Origin: an uncultured Acetatifactor sp.
Lineage (GTDB): Bacteria; Bacillota; Clostridia; Lachnospirales; Lachnospiraceae
Reading direction: 5' to 3'
Assembly (NCBI GenBank): GCA_910577035.1
Contig: CAJTKW010000026.1
Span: 1 to 56,055 of the forward strand
Length of the DNA: 56,055 bases
Shown here in pieces: positions 1-9,274 of this stretch (position 1 is its first letter; the number at the start of each line of letters is the position of its first letter). Under the pieces are notes generated by a model, which did not search any database, was not told the origin of the DNA, and saw only the letters and a list, made by a program, of their open reading frames with translations. A program made the translations under genes and the position numbers.

Positions 1-1
1 T

Positions 2-97
2 TTCAGCCTGTGGCTGGACTTCCGGATTCTGATGCGGACCGTGGGGGTGGTCCTGAGGGGGGAGGAGAAGTACCGGGGGAAGGGCCTGGTGAAGTGA
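2..97 (+). CDS. C-terminal end of a polyprenyl-phosphate sugar transferase (partial)
   Basis: The first 32 codons of the window read in frame to a TGA at 95-97. The tail LWLDFRILMRTVGVVL followed by a short basic end is typical of the C-terminus of bacterial sugar transferases (WbaP/EpsL type), which move a sugar phosphate from a UDP-sugar to undecaprenyl phosphate and so start polysaccharide repeat-unit assembly at the membrane. Only about 31 residues are visible, so the catalytic part lies outside the window. The position at the head of a polysaccharide cluster fits an initiating transferase. The family call is good; the donor sugar is unknown. Confidence 0.65.
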   Translation, partial: FSLWLDFRILMRTVGVVLRGEEKYRGKGLVK

Positions 98-138
98 GGG
101 CACCATAGGAAAAGGCAGATGGCGATGGAGGTGGGAAA

Positions 139-990
139 ATGTGCGAGGAATCAATAATGAAAAAGGTTCTCATAGCCGGTGCAAATAGTTACATTGGTGA
201 ATCGTTTAAGTCATTTTTAATGAGGTATCAGAATGAATATACAGTCAGCGAGATTGCTACTAAAGGTTTGATTCCGACAGCGAGTATGTTCAAAGGGTTT
301 GATGTTATTTTTTGTGTAGTTGGTATAGCACATATAAAAGAAAACTTTAAAAATCGCCAATTGTATTTTGAGGTAAATCGTGACCTTGTTGTATCTATAG
401 CGAAGGCAGCTAAGGAGGCAGGGGTAGAACAGTTTATTTTGCTATCCTCCATGTCGGTATATGGATTAAAAGTTGGCCATATCAGAAAGAATACAAAGCC
501 GCATCCCGTGACTGCTTATGGTGAAGCAAAGCTACAGGCGGATGAAGAGATCAAGAAACTGGAGAGCGATGACTTTAAATTTGTCTGTTTGCGGGCACCG
601 ATGGTTTATGGGCATAATTGCAGGGGAAACTATCAGGCACTACGGAAATTTGCATTAAGGAGCCCGATTTTTCCTGACTATGAAAATAAGCGATCTATGA
701 TTTATATCGGAAATCTTTGTGAATTTGTAAAAGTGTGTATTGATTCGGAGAGGCAGGGGCTTTTTTTCCCACAAAATGCAGAGTATACGAATACAAGCCG
801 GATGGTTGAGCTAATAGCGCGGGAGCATGGAAAGAAAATAAAGCTGACAAGGGTTTTCAATTGGATATTGAAAGCAATTCCGATTAGCTTAATAAAAAAA
901 GTGTTTGGCAATCTGACATATGAGCCTGTAGATAGGGTAGAAAAATATGGGTTTGAAGAGAGTATTAAGCTGACAGAGGAAAATGTTTAG
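139..990 (+). CDS. NAD-dependent epimerase/dehydratase (extended SDR)
   Basis: 283 residues. The N-terminus carries a Rossmann glycine motif (VLIAGANSYIG, residues 10-20). The SDR active site follows as SS at about 103-104 and YGEAK with Y127 and K131. Members of this family epimerise, dehydrate or reduce nucleotide-activated sugars in the cytoplasm. The start at 139 has GGAGG at 127-131. A second in-frame ATG at 157 (MKKVLIAG) also has a weak GAGG before it and would give the more usual N-terminus, so the start could be either. It lies 41 bases after the sugar transferase stop and probably shares its transcript. The substrate cannot be read from sequence; a UDP-HexNAc epimerase or reductase is likely from context. 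Confidence 0.8.
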   Translation: MCEESIMKKVLIAGANSYIGESFKSFLMRYQNEYTVSEIATKGLIPTASMFKGFDVIFCVVGIAHIKENFKNRQLYFEVNRDLVVSIAKAAKEAGVEQFILLSSMSVYGLKVGHIRKNTKPHPVTAYGEAKLQADEEIKKLESDDFKFVCLRAPMVYGHNCRGNYQALRKFALRSPIFPDYENKRSMIYIGNLCEFVKVCIDSERQGLFFPQNAEYTNTSRMVELIAREHGKKIKLTRVFNWILKAIPISLIKKVFGNLTYEPVDRVEKYGFEESIKLTEENV

Positions 991-1140
991 AGAAAATTCG
1001 TCCGGATGATAGGGTAAATTGTATAGATGTATTTTAATATAAAATAATGTGAGACATATTGTCAAGAAAAAACAAGTAATGCATTAAGAGCAAGAGCATT
1101 TGACTGCAACATAGAGCTATTACAGAAAAGGGGCAAATAT

Positions 1141-2355
1141 ATGAAAAAGATAGCCATAATTACTTTGGCGGTTGCGCTGGGAGATGAAAAAGGGTATTCA
1201 AGATTTAGATTTCTTGCTAATTTGTTGAGTGAGTTTTACGATGTTGATTTGATTACCAGTACCTTTCAGCATTGGGAAAAAAAGCAGCGTGATATAGATA
1301 CAATATTGAGAACCAAAACAAAATATAATATCGAGTTAGCGTATGAACCGGGATATAAGAAGAACGTGGATATTAGAAGGGTTTTCAGCCATAGGGTAGC
1401 TGCCAAAAATGTTATTAAAATTTTGGGAAAGAAGGAATATGACTTAATATATTGTATTATTCCAGATAATAGTGTAGCAGCATCTGTCGGAAAATATTCA
1501 AAGAGGAATGGAGTCAAGTGTATTATAGATGTCGAGGATCTTTGGCCTGAAGTAATGGAAATGGTATCGCCTCTTCCAAATTGTGTTAATAGAATACTTT
1601 TCAGTTCTTTTAGGAGAAAAGCGAGGACAGCATATAAATGTGCGGATGCATTTGTGGGTACTTCCAATGAATATCGAGATGTGCCGCAGGTAAAATATAG
1701 GGTTCAGGGAAAGCCTGCGATAACGGTTTATGTTGGATGCGATCTTGAAGATTTTGACGGTGGAGTTGCAGAATTTTCAAAGGATATTGAAAAAAACGAA
1801 GGAGAATTCTGGGTAACTTATGCTGGAAATCTGGGGTCAAGTTATGATGTCGCAACTTTAGTTAGAGCTTCGCAAGAATTATACAGTAAATTCCCGAACA
1901 TAAAGATTAAAATCTTAGGTGGTGGACCATTAGAGACTGAGTTTAAGGATATTTCAAAAGAAAATCCATGTAATGTTGAATTTGCAGGATACACTCCTTA
2001 TAGAAAAATGGCAGCATATTTAGTCAAATCAGATGTTTTGGTTAATTCGTTTGTTAAGAAAGCCCCACAGAGTATAGTGACCAAAATAGGAGACTATTTA
2101 GCGGCGGGCAGACCAATGATAAATACATTAAGTAGTCCAGAATTTAGGAATAAGGTTGAAACGGATGGATTTGGCGTTAATGTTGTGGCAGAGAATAAAA
2201 GGGTGTTGGCTGATGCCATTATTGAAATGTACAGAAATCCTGAGCAGAGGGAAAAAATGGGGAAAGCAGCCCGTGAAGTATGTGAAAAAGAATTTGATCG
2301 GAAAGTGTCTTATCAGGAGATAGAGAAACTAATAAGAATGGTGTTAGAAAAATGA
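1141..2355 (+). CDS. Glycosyltransferase, GT4-like (GT-B fold)
   Basis: 404 residues. The C-terminal half shows the GT-B donor-binding pattern: WVTYAGNLGSSYDV at the start of the second Rossmann domain, ILGGGP, then a PQSIVTKIGDYLAAGRPMI segment where GT4 enzymes bind the nucleotide. It probably adds one sugar of the polysaccharide repeat unit to the lipid-linked precursor on the inner face of the membrane. The ATG follows AAAAGGGG. The gene is AT-rich like its neighbours. The 150 bases before it contain no gene; they are very AT-rich and I see no convincing promoter there. Sugar and linkage are unknown. Confidence 0.8.
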   Translation: MKKIAIITLAVALGDEKGYSRFRFLANLLSEFYDVDLITSTFQHWEKKQRDIDTILRTKTKYNIELAYEPGYKKNVDIRRVFSHRVAAKNVIKILGKKEYDLIYCIIPDNSVAASVGKYSKRNGVKCIIDVEDLWPEVMEMVSPLPNCVNRILFSSFRRKARTAYKCADAFVGTSNEYRDVPQVKYRVQGKPAITVYVGCDLEDFDGGVAEFSKDIEKNEGEFWVTYAGNLGSSYDVATLVRASQELYSKFPNIKIKILGGGPLETEFKDISKENPCNVEFAGYTPYRKMAAYLVKSDVLVNSFVKKAPQSIVTKIGDYLAAGRPMINTLSSPEFRNKVETDGFGVNVVAENKRVLADAIIEMYRNPEQREKMGKAAREVCEKEFDRKVSYQEIEKLIRMVLEK

Positions 2356-2378
2356 ATAACTTATAGGGCGGTACGTTT

Positions 2379-3686
2379 ATGACCACATTAGCAGGCAAAA
2401 ACATGCAGACGCATTTGTCTAAAATGAAAACAATATATTTATGTGCTATCGTATACAGATTAATACTGGATTTTACGTATATAGCTGCATCCGGGATATA
2501 TTCTTACAGAGGGGTAGAATTTGATTTTAGTGTTGTTAAATATATCATTTCCTGGGGCTATCTGCTGATGTTATTGCCATTCGTATTTCAAAACAAAGAG
2601 AATGTGGGAAGCATGATAATGCAAATGCTCTTTGTTATGTTGGTAATACCTGTTTTTACAGTGTATGCTATGAAAAACAGGAGTGATGTATTTGTGGTAA
2701 TGCTTGTAGTTTGCTTCTTAATACAGTGTGTGCTTATAAATTGTTCTCCACAAACCAACGATATAATTAGAATAAGGCATGGTCAGATAATACTTCATGT
2801 ATTATTGCTGTCTATTACTGTGGTTACCTATGGGATTCTGCTGATGAAAAACAGAATAAGTTTTGATGTATTGGATTTCAGTGCGGCAATATATGATATA
2901 CGTGAGAATGTGAATTATGGACTATCTCTGATACGTTACACATCTGTATGGCAATTTCGAGTGATCAATCCATATTATATGGTATATGGACTGAAAAAGA
3001 AAAATTTTAAAATTGTTTTTTCATTTTGCGTGCTCCAGATGGTAATATACCTGATATTGGCTCGTAAGGAAATTTTGTTTGGTCCCTTTTTGATTTTGGG
3101 TATTTATGTAATCAAAAAGAAATTTGATTTCAGGAACTTTTTTTTGATTGGATTATCAGGATTGACATTTGTCTGCTATGCCATTTTAAAAGTGACGTCT
3201 TGGAAGCTGCCCTTTGCTATAGTGCCAATAAGACTATTATTTGATCCGGCTCTTATTGACTTTATGTTTTATGAACAATTTTCAACAAATTTACCTAAAT
3301 TATTATATTCCGAATCACGTTTAGGTCAATTATTTGGGATAGAGTATCCCTATGACAAACCATCTGGCTGGGTTGTAAACAATATTTATTTTCCGGCAAT
3401 AGAAGCGGAAGCTAATACAGGATATTTATCATACAGTTATGCTAATGCTGGTTTTCTGGGAATGTTGCTTGTATCCATTTTATTAGTCTTGATTTTGAAA
3501 CTGCTGGATAAGGAAACAGAAAATAAGGTATTTGCTTTTGCATTTTGTGCTTATTCGTTTTCTATTTTGGTCAATGGTGGATTATTAACAACTCTATTAA
3601 CAGGTGGGATTTTACTCATCATAATTGTCCTTTTATTTGATGAGTCCGTATTCAAGGCAAACGACGTAAATAAAGGTGAGGATTAA
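2379..3686 (+). CDS. Multi-pass membrane protein, probable Wzy-like polysaccharide polymerase
   Basis: 435 residues with about ten or more hydrophobic segments spread over the whole length, broken by a larger hydrophilic stretch at about residues 280-345, as expected for the periplasmic-side loop of O-antigen polymerase-type proteins. No short motif proves the family, because Wzy proteins are very divergent. The call rests on topology, size and position between two glycosyltransferases and next to a flippase in a cluster that otherwise lacks a polymerase. It would join repeat units on undecaprenyl pyrophosphate at the outer face of the membrane. The stop is 3 bases before the next start. Confidence 0.65.
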   Translation: MTTLAGKNMQTHLSKMKTIYLCAIVYRLILDFTYIAASGIYSYRGVEFDFSVVKYIISWGYLLMLLPFVFQNKENVGSMIMQMLFVMLVIPVFTVYAMKNRSDVFVVMLVVCFLIQCVLINCSPQTNDIIRIRHGQIILHVLLLSITVVTYGILLMKNRISFDVLDFSAAIYDIRENVNYGLSLIRYTSVWQFRVINPYYMVYGLKKKNFKIVFSFCVLQMVIYLILARKEILFGPFLILGIYVIKKKFDFRNFFLIGLSGLTFVCYAILKVTSWKLPFAIVPIRLLFDPALIDFMFYEQFSTNLPKLLYSESRLGQLFGIEYPYDKPSGWVVNNIYFPAIEAEANTGYLSYSYANAGFLGMLLVSILLVLILKLLDKETENKVFAFAFCAYSFSILVNGGLLTTLLTGGILLIIIVLLFDESVFKANDVNKGED

Positions 3687-3689
3687 AAG

Positions 3690-4901
3690 ATGATAATTGT
3701 GCATATATGCCTGTGCGATCCATATGCTGAGAACTGGTCGTACCATAGAAATATATTATCGGAGCAAAATGCAAAGGATGGACATGATACTTATATAATT
3801 ACAACTGAGTATGCGATGGACGAAAACGGAAAGCATGGACGGAAGGAAAGGCAGGACTATATAAATAAGTATGGGGTTCATGTAATTCGTCTGAAATATA
3901 AATATTGTTTACCTAAGGTTGTAAATGGAAAAATTAATACGGTAAGGGGATTAAAGGAGCAGTTATATAAGATTCATCCGGACATTATCATGCTTCATAA
4001 CCAGCAGACGCTTAATTGGTTCGATATAGGAAAATTTAAAAGAAAAAACCCTAATGTTATTTTGCTGGCGGATTCTCATGCTTCATTTGCTAATTCATGC
4101 AGGAATTTTTTTTCACGATGGATTATACAGGGTACATTTTTTAGATGGATCATACGATCCAATTTTAAATTTATTGACGGCATGTATTATATTGGCGAAG
4201 GTGAATTGGAATTTTTTAGAATTGTCTACGGCATAAAGCAAAGTGAAAATAGTATTCTGCCACTACCAGCAAGGTTTCTTGAAAAAGAAGAAAAAGAAAG
4301 AAATGCATTTGCAATTCGATCAGAGCTCGATATTAAAGATGATGAGCTTTTATTTGTTCATTCCGGAAAGCTGACAGTTGAGAAGAAGACAGTAGAAATA
4401 TTGCAATGTTTAAAGGAATTAAAAGATAAAAAATTCAAATTATTAATTATTGGGAGCATTCCGAAAGATAGAGAGGATCTAAAAAAAGAGATAGACTCGG
4501 ACAAAAGGTTTATTTACATGGGATGGAAGACTTCGGATGAATTAATGAGATATGTAAGCGCAGCAGATCTATATCTTCAGCCAGGCTCAGTTTCTGTAAC
4601 AATGAACAATTCTCTGGCAGTTGGAACGCCTGTGATGGTATACCCACATAAAACATATAAAAGATTCTTTGGTGGGTGGGAAATACCGGTAAGTGATAAA
4701 GCAGATATGATGATGCAGTTTTCGAAAGTATTTGAAAATCCTGCCGAATTAAAAAGTAAAATACCTTGTGCTTATGCTACAGCACACAAATATTTTGACT
4801 GTAAAGTTTTTGCTAAAGAAATGTATGATTACGTTATAAAGAGTGAGGCGGAAAATTCAAACAAATTATTTGAAAAGGGCATCAGATACGTTTCACAGTA
4901 A
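3690..4901 (+). CDS. Glycosyltransferase, GT4-like (GT-B fold)
   Basis: 403 residues. The N-terminal domain ends in LHNQQTLNWFD. The C-terminal domain has FVHSGKLTVEKKTVEIL followed by LLIIGSIP, FIYMGWK and a late LYLQPGSVSVTMNNSLAVGTP stretch, the usual place of the nucleotide-sugar contacts and EX7E-like region in GT4 enzymes. It starts 3 bases after the polymerase-like gene and is clearly translated with it. Its role is transfer of one sugar to the growing lipid-linked repeat unit in the cytoplasm. The donor is not predictable from sequence. Confidence 0.8.
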   Translation: MIIVHICLCDPYAENWSYHRNILSEQNAKDGHDTYIITTEYAMDENGKHGRKERQDYINKYGVHVIRLKYKYCLPKVVNGKINTVRGLKEQLYKIHPDIIMLHNQQTLNWFDIGKFKRKNPNVILLADSHASFANSCRNFFSRWIIQGTFFRWIIRSNFKFIDGMYYIGEGELEFFRIVYGIKQSENSILPLPARFLEKEEKERNAFAIRSELDIKDDELLFVHSGKLTVEKKTVEILQCLKELKDKKFKLLIIGSIPKDREDLKKEIDSDKRFIYMGWKTSDELMRYVSAADLYLQPGSVSVTMNNSLAVGTPVMVYPHKTYKRFFGGWEIPVSDKADMMMQFSKVFENPAELKSKIPCAYATAHKYFDCKVFAKEMYDYVIKSEAENSNKLFEKGIRYVSQ

Positions 4902-4955
4902 AATATACTGTGTCATACCTAAATTGAAATATAGACGTATTACGGAGACGATTAG

Positions 4956-6464
4956 ATGAACAAAAAGATGATGAAATCTATTCTTTCTGTATCCGGCATA
5001 ATTGTTGTCGCGAAGCTACTGGGCTTTGTCCGGCAGATAATTACGGCAAATGCATTTGGGACGACAATTGAAACCGACATAATTATGTTGGGACAAGGAA
5101 TTATTCAAGATTTGGATTTTGTCTTCTCTCAAACATTAATTACATCATTTATTCCCATTTATATCACAGAAAAAAGAAAGGGACCGTCAAGAGCGCTTAG
5201 CTTTGCGTCAGCAATACTTAAAATATTTTTAGAAGCAGGTATAATTATAGTAGTATTTCTCGTTATTGGAGCGCCTGTGATAGCAAGAGTGCTGGCTCCC
5301 GCTTATCCTCATGCACTGTCGAATAAATTAGCATATTATGTTAGAATATATGCTCCAACATTTATTCTGATTGCTGAGACAGGCGTATTTAATGCTATAT
5401 TGAAAGCAAATGAACATTTTGTTACCGGTGAATTGCTGGGTATATATCAAAGTATTTCATTTATTGCATGTACATTATTGCTTTCACACTACCTAAAGAC
5501 GGAGGCTCTAAGTCTTGCTTTTTTTGTATATATCTTTGCAAGTTTTATAATTTTATGTATTTCATCAAGGAAGCAATGGTCAATAACGAGAGAAAATCCT
5601 TTTCATAATAATTCAGTTAAGAGATTTCTCAAGACTACGTTTATTGTGCTATTTGGGTATTCCATGATATTTGTTAATCAGCAGATTGACAAGATGATTG
5701 CTTCTGGCTTGGGAGAAGGCGTCATAACATCTGTACATTATGCAGCTGTACTCAGTAATTTTGTTTGTACTTTGGTTGCAAGCATGGGTGGTATTTTGTT
5801 TACATACGTGACAAATGAGATTATCGTGAATAATGATGCCGGCGCAGCAGAGTTAATTAATGGATTTTCAAAAGTTTTTATTTGGCTGTTAATTCCAATA
5901 AGTGTTTTAACATGGATATATAGTGAAGATATTGTAAGAATTGTTTTTGGACGTGGAGAGTTTGATTCTACTGCGATTATGCTATGCTCGACGGCACTTA
6001 GAGGGTATGCACTTAGTTTTATTCCCTTTGTAGTGCGAGAATTATATGGCAGAGTTTTATATGCGTATGAGGATTCTAAGCATGCGACATTTAATAGTAC
6101 GATAGCAATTTCAATTAATATAATTTTAAGTATATTAATGAGCAGATTTATGGGAGTGTTGGGGATAACAGTTGCAAGCAGCATAGCAGTAGCGTGTTGT
6201 GCGTTGTTTAATTTGATTTGTTCTCATAAAAAGAATAAAAATATAGATTTGTTTAAAATGGCCAGAGAATTCGTGTTATGTATTGTCGGAAGCGCCTTTT
6301 TTGTGGTGCTAACAGTAGGTATTAAAAAAATGATACCAGATACTCCGGCAATAGGAAGGCTTATTTTGACTGCTGTTATTAGTATTTCTATATCCGTTGT
6401 TTTAATGAATAAGCAAATTCGGAAAATTTTTCGGCTAAGATTATCGCATAGAAATGATAATTAA
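4956..6464 (+). CDS. MurJ/MVF-family lipid-linked precursor exporter
   Basis: 502 residues with about 14 hydrophobic helices. The start VAKLLGFVRQIITANAFG, followed by an acidic T-D pair, is the conserved first-helix region of the MurJ (MVF) branch of the MOP superfamily, which flips lipid II. Conserved features further along include IYAPTFILIA and the RVLYAYEDSKHATFNS loop. Within a polysaccharide cluster it more likely exports the undecaprenyl-linked repeat unit than lipid II, a job usually done by Wzx, another MOP branch. It begins 54 bases after the glycosyltransferase and ends 15 bases before the next gene. Confidence 0.8.
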   Translation: MNKKMMKSILSVSGIIVVAKLLGFVRQIITANAFGTTIETDIIMLGQGIIQDLDFVFSQTLITSFIPIYITEKRKGPSRALSFASAILKIFLEAGIIIVVFLVIGAPVIARVLAPAYPHALSNKLAYYVRIYAPTFILIAETGVFNAILKANEHFVTGELLGIYQSISFIACTLLLSHYLKTEALSLAFFVYIFASFIILCISSRKQWSITRENPFHNNSVKRFLKTTFIVLFGYSMIFVNQQIDKMIASGLGEGVITSVHYAAVLSNFVCTLVASMGGILFTYVTNEIIVNNDAGAAELINGFSKVFIWLLIPISVLTWIYSEDIVRIVFGRGEFDSTAIMLCSTALRGYALSFIPFVVRELYGRVLYAYEDSKHATFNSTIAISINIILSILMSRFMGVLGITVASSIAVACCALFNLICSHKKNKNIDLFKMAREFVLCIVGSAFFVVLTVGIKKMIPDTPAIGRLILTAVISISISVVLMNKQIRKIFRLRLSHRNDN

Positions 6465-6479
6465 AAAGGGGGATAAAAC

Positions 6480-7565
6480 ATGAGATATGCATTAATAGGT
6501 TGCGGAAGAATTTCACCAAATCACATCGCGGCGGCAAAAGCAAACGGGCTGGAATTTGCCGGGTTATGTGATATTGATACCGGAATGCTTCAGGACAAGG
6601 TTCTGAAATTTGACCTGGCACATGTCCACCAGTATACCGATTACCATGAGATGCTGGAAAAAGAAAAACCGGAGCTGGTGGCGATCGCTACGGAGTCAGG
6701 AAAACATGCGGCCATTGCACTTGATTGTATCAAAGCAGGATGCAACCTGATTATTGAGAAGCCTATTGCCCTGTCACTGGCTGATGCGGACGAAATCATC
6801 AAGGCGGCAAGGGAAAGGGGCGTGAAGGTGTGCGCCTCCCATCAAAACCGGTTTAATAAATCGGTACAGAAGATCAGGGAAGCGCTGGAGAAAAACCGTT
6901 TCGGACGCATGTTTTATGGAACGGCGCACATACGTTGGTGTCGTGACTGGGAGTATTATGCCAGGGCAAAATGGCGCGGAACCTGGCAGCAGGACGGCGG
7001 GGCGCTTATGAATCAGTGTATCCACAATATTGACCTGCTTCGATGGATGATGGGAGACGAGGTGGATGAGGTAATCGGTATGACGGACCGATTGAACCAT
7101 CCGTATATTGAAGCGGAAGATTTGGGTATTGCACTGATAAAGTTTAAAAACGGAGCATATGGAATCATAGAGGGAACCACAGATATTTACCCGCAGAATC
7201 TGGAGGAGACCCTCTATTTATTTGGCGAAAAAGGTACGGTAAAGGCGGGAGGACAAAGTGTAAACTGCATTGAGGAATGGCGCTTTTCGGATACGTTGGA
7301 TGATCCGGAAGCAGTGAAAAAGCAATTTGCCGAAAATCCGCCCAATGTATATGGCTTCGGCCATACGCCGTTATATGCGGATGTGATCGAAGCAATAGAA
7401 AATGACAGAGAACCTTATGTGAACGGGGAAGCCGGAAGGAGGGCGCTGGAACTCGTACTGGCTATTTATAAGTCAGCGGCGGAACATCTGCCTGTTAAAT
7501 TCCCACTTATAAACTGTTCGACATTAGATTTTGCAGGAAGATTTTCAAATAAAATTATGAGGTAA
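6480..7565 (+). CDS. Gfo/Idh/MocA oxidoreductase, WbpB/WlbA-like (UDP-GlcNAcA 3-dehydrogenase)
   Basis: 361 residues. The N-terminus binds NAD with GCGRISPNH (7-15), followed by the EKP motif at 93-95 found throughout Gfo/Idh/MocA enzymes. The central segment HIRWCRDWEYY with RGTWQQDGGALMNQCIHNIDLLRW matches the WbpB/WlbA group, which oxidises C3 of UDP-N-acetylglucosaminuronic acid to a 3-keto sugar. A GGGGG-type ribosome site precedes the ATG. The acetyltransferase gene starts 5 bases after its stop, and a dehydrogenase and an aminotransferase of the same pathway lie downstream. The exact sugar configuration is inferred from that set, not from residues. Confidence 0.8.
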   Translation: MRYALIGCGRISPNHIAAAKANGLEFAGLCDIDTGMLQDKVLKFDLAHVHQYTDYHEMLEKEKPELVAIATESGKHAAIALDCIKAGCNLIIEKPIALSLADADEIIKAARERGVKVCASHQNRFNKSVQKIREALEKNRFGRMFYGTAHIRWCRDWEYYARAKWRGTWQQDGGALMNQCIHNIDLLRWMMGDEVDEVIGMTDRLNHPYIEAEDLGIALIKFKNGAYGIIEGTTDIYPQNLEETLYLFGEKGTVKAGGQSVNCIEEWRFSDTLDDPEAVKKQFAENPPNVYGFGHTPLYADVIEAIENDREPYVNGEAGRRALELVLAIYKSAAEHLPVKFPLINCSTLDFAGRFSNKIMR

Positions 7566-7569
7566 CAGA

Positions 7570-8139
7570 ATGGGAGACTTTTATGTACATCCTACAAGCT
7601 TCGTTGATGAGAACGTGGAAATCGGCGTTGGAACAAAGATATGGCATTTCTGCCACATACAATCCGGAGCAAGAATAGGCTGTAATTGTACTTTGGGGCA
7701 GAATGTTAATGTCTCGAATAATGTCATAGTGGGAAATGGCGTTAAGATTCAGAATAATGTATCTCTTTATGAGGGCGTAGAGATTGAGGACTATGTGTTT
7801 TGTGGTCCGTCTATGGTTTTTACGAATGACCTTATGCCAAGGGCCAGATTCCCAAAGGGACGTGCCAAATACAAGAAAACTATAGTAAGGCATGATGCGA
7901 CACTTGGAGCAAACTGCACCATCGTTTGCGGGCATTTCATAGGTGCGTATGCGACGATTGCCGCGGGGGCGGTAGTAACAAAAGACGTGCCGCCCCATGC
8001 GTTGATGGCCGGCGTTCCGGCAAAAAGAATTGGGTGGGTCTGCAAATGTGGAAGGGTGTTATCAGATAAACTAAAATGTCTTTCCTGCGGAAGAAGTTAT
8101 GTCGTGGATAATGAATACTTGCAGGATTGGGGGGGGTAA
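7570..8139 (+). CDS. Left-handed beta-helix N-acetyltransferase, WbpD/WlbB-like
   Basis: 189 residues. It is built of hexapeptide repeats (for example VEIGVGTKIWHFCHIQSG) that form the trimeric left-handed beta helix of acyl-CoA acetyltransferases. The WHFCH and NVNVSNNVIVGNGVKIQNNV segments match the WbpD/WlbB group, which acetylates the 3-amino group of UDP-GlcNAc(3NH2)A. The C-terminus carries a small zinc-ribbon pair, C158/C160 and C170/C173, also seen in relatives. It is 5 bases downstream of the oxidoreductase, so the two steps around the aminotransferase are translated together. Confidence 0.8.
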   Translation: MGDFYVHPTSFVDENVEIGVGTKIWHFCHIQSGARIGCNCTLGQNVNVSNNVIVGNGVKIQNNVSLYEGVEIEDYVFCGPSMVFTNDLMPRARFPKGRAKYKKTIVRHDATLGANCTIVCGHFIGAYATIAAGAVVTKDVPPHALMAGVPAKRIGWVCKCGRVLSDKLKCLSCGRSYVVDNEYLQDWGG

Positions 8140-8181
8140 TTGAAAGCTGCCGACGCAATGCTCTCAGAGGAGGGCTGCGCA

Positions 8182-9084
8182 ATGTGGTTTGATGTAAATG
8201 AGATAGTACCCGGGAAGTCCTTTGAAATAAAAGGAATATCCTATATTGGAAAGCCAAAGTCTAATACTGCCATGTTCTTAACAAAGAAAGCAGAATATTT
8301 GATTGGATCATTGGCAGAGGTAGATGATTGCCTGGTATTTATTGAGGCGACTATAGACATACCATATGATCTGGCGGGCAGGCATGCCTTTAAAAAATCT
8401 TACAGGCCGCAATTGGAATATGCTAAGTTCGCAAGTCTGTTTGCTGCAGAAAGATTGAAAGAAGAGCAAGAAATACCCGTGTATTTAACTTCTCAGGGAT
8501 ATTATTGCAGTTCAGATGCTGTCATAGGGGAGAATGCGTATATTGAGCCGGGGTGTTATATCGGTCCTGATGTAGCAGTTGGAAAAAATGCTTATATTAT
8601 GGCAGGGACAGTCATCAGACATGCTACGATAGGAGATGATTTTATTTCAAATGAATATGCGATAATTGGCGCCAATGGATTTACGATGGCAGAAGATGAA
8701 AACGGAAGTAAATACCGAATTCCCACGCTTGGGCGTGTAGTAATTGGTAATTATGTCGAAGTCGGCGCGCACGACAATATTTCATGTGGGTCGGGTGGAG
8801 ATACGGTTATAGATGATTTTGTTAAGCTGGACGCATTGGTACATCTTGGACACGATGTGCATTTGCATAAAAATGTGGAAATAGCAGCAGGTGGAATAAT
8901 AGGAGGATTTGATGAATTAGGAGAGAATTCCTATGTAGGGATTAACGCAGTGCTTCGCAACCGTATTAAGATTGGAAATAATTCTATTGTCGGTATGGGG
9001 GCAACTGTTACAAAATCTGTAGAGGATAATGTTGTGGTTGCCGGAAATCCGGCAAGCTTTTTGAGAAAGGCAGTGGAGAAATAA
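8182..9084 (+). CDS. Hexapeptide-repeat acyltransferase, LpxD-like
   Basis: About 300 residues. An N-terminal domain that resembles the LpxD uridine-binding domain (residues 1-95) precedes a long hexapeptide-repeat helix (DAVIGENAYIEPGCYIGPDV and following). The ATG at 8182 is preferred because AGAGGAGG lies at 8166-8173. An open frame continues upstream to a TTG at 8140, directly after the previous stop, but has no ribosome site. True LpxD acylates UDP-3-acyl-glucosamine for lipid A, which this Gram-positive context lacks, so the enzyme more likely acylates another amino sugar of the polysaccharide. Substrate and acyl donor are unknown. Confidence 0.7.
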   Translation: MWFDVNEIVPGKSFEIKGISYIGKPKSNTAMFLTKKAEYLIGSLAEVDDCLVFIEATIDIPYDLAGRHAFKKSYRPQLEYAKFASLFAAERLKEEQEIPVYLTSQGYYCSSDAVIGENAYIEPGCYIGPDVAVGKNAYIMAGTVIRHATIGDDFISNEYAIIGANGFTMAEDENGSKYRIPTLGRVVIGNYVEVGAHDNISCGSGGDTVIDDFVKLDALVHLGHDVHLHKNVEIAAGGIIGGFDELGENSYVGINAVLRNRIKIGNNSIVGMGATVTKSVEDNVVVAGNPASFLRKAVEK

Positions 9085-9190
9085 GATACTTGTACATGTG
9101 AGAGACCGGAAAAACAGTACTTGGGTGGGAGAGATGCAGAAAAGCTGTAAGGTACTTTAAAAAGTAGAAGCAGGATAGTAGTTTGTTTTA

Positions 9191-9220
9191 TGGGTGCATG
9201 GATTTACGGCACCCAATTTT
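9191..9220 (+). terminator. Weak hairpin with T-rich tail after the LpxD-like gene
   Basis: TGGGTGC (9191-9197) pairs with GCACCCA (9209-9215) across an 11-base loop and is followed by A then TTTT. The 7-bp stem is short and the loop large, so it may end only part of the transcripts before the nucleotide-sugar dehydrogenase gene. It lies in a 190-base gap that holds no convincing ORF. Confidence 0.35.
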
Positions 9221-9274
9221 AATGCGGAGAATAAGCATATTTAAAATCAGGGTTAATAAAGGGGTATAAGTAAA

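Noticed and set aside
8182..9084. LpxD as evidence of a Gram-negative lipid A pathway
   Set aside because: No other lpx gene is in the window, and the rest of the gene content points to Clostridia.
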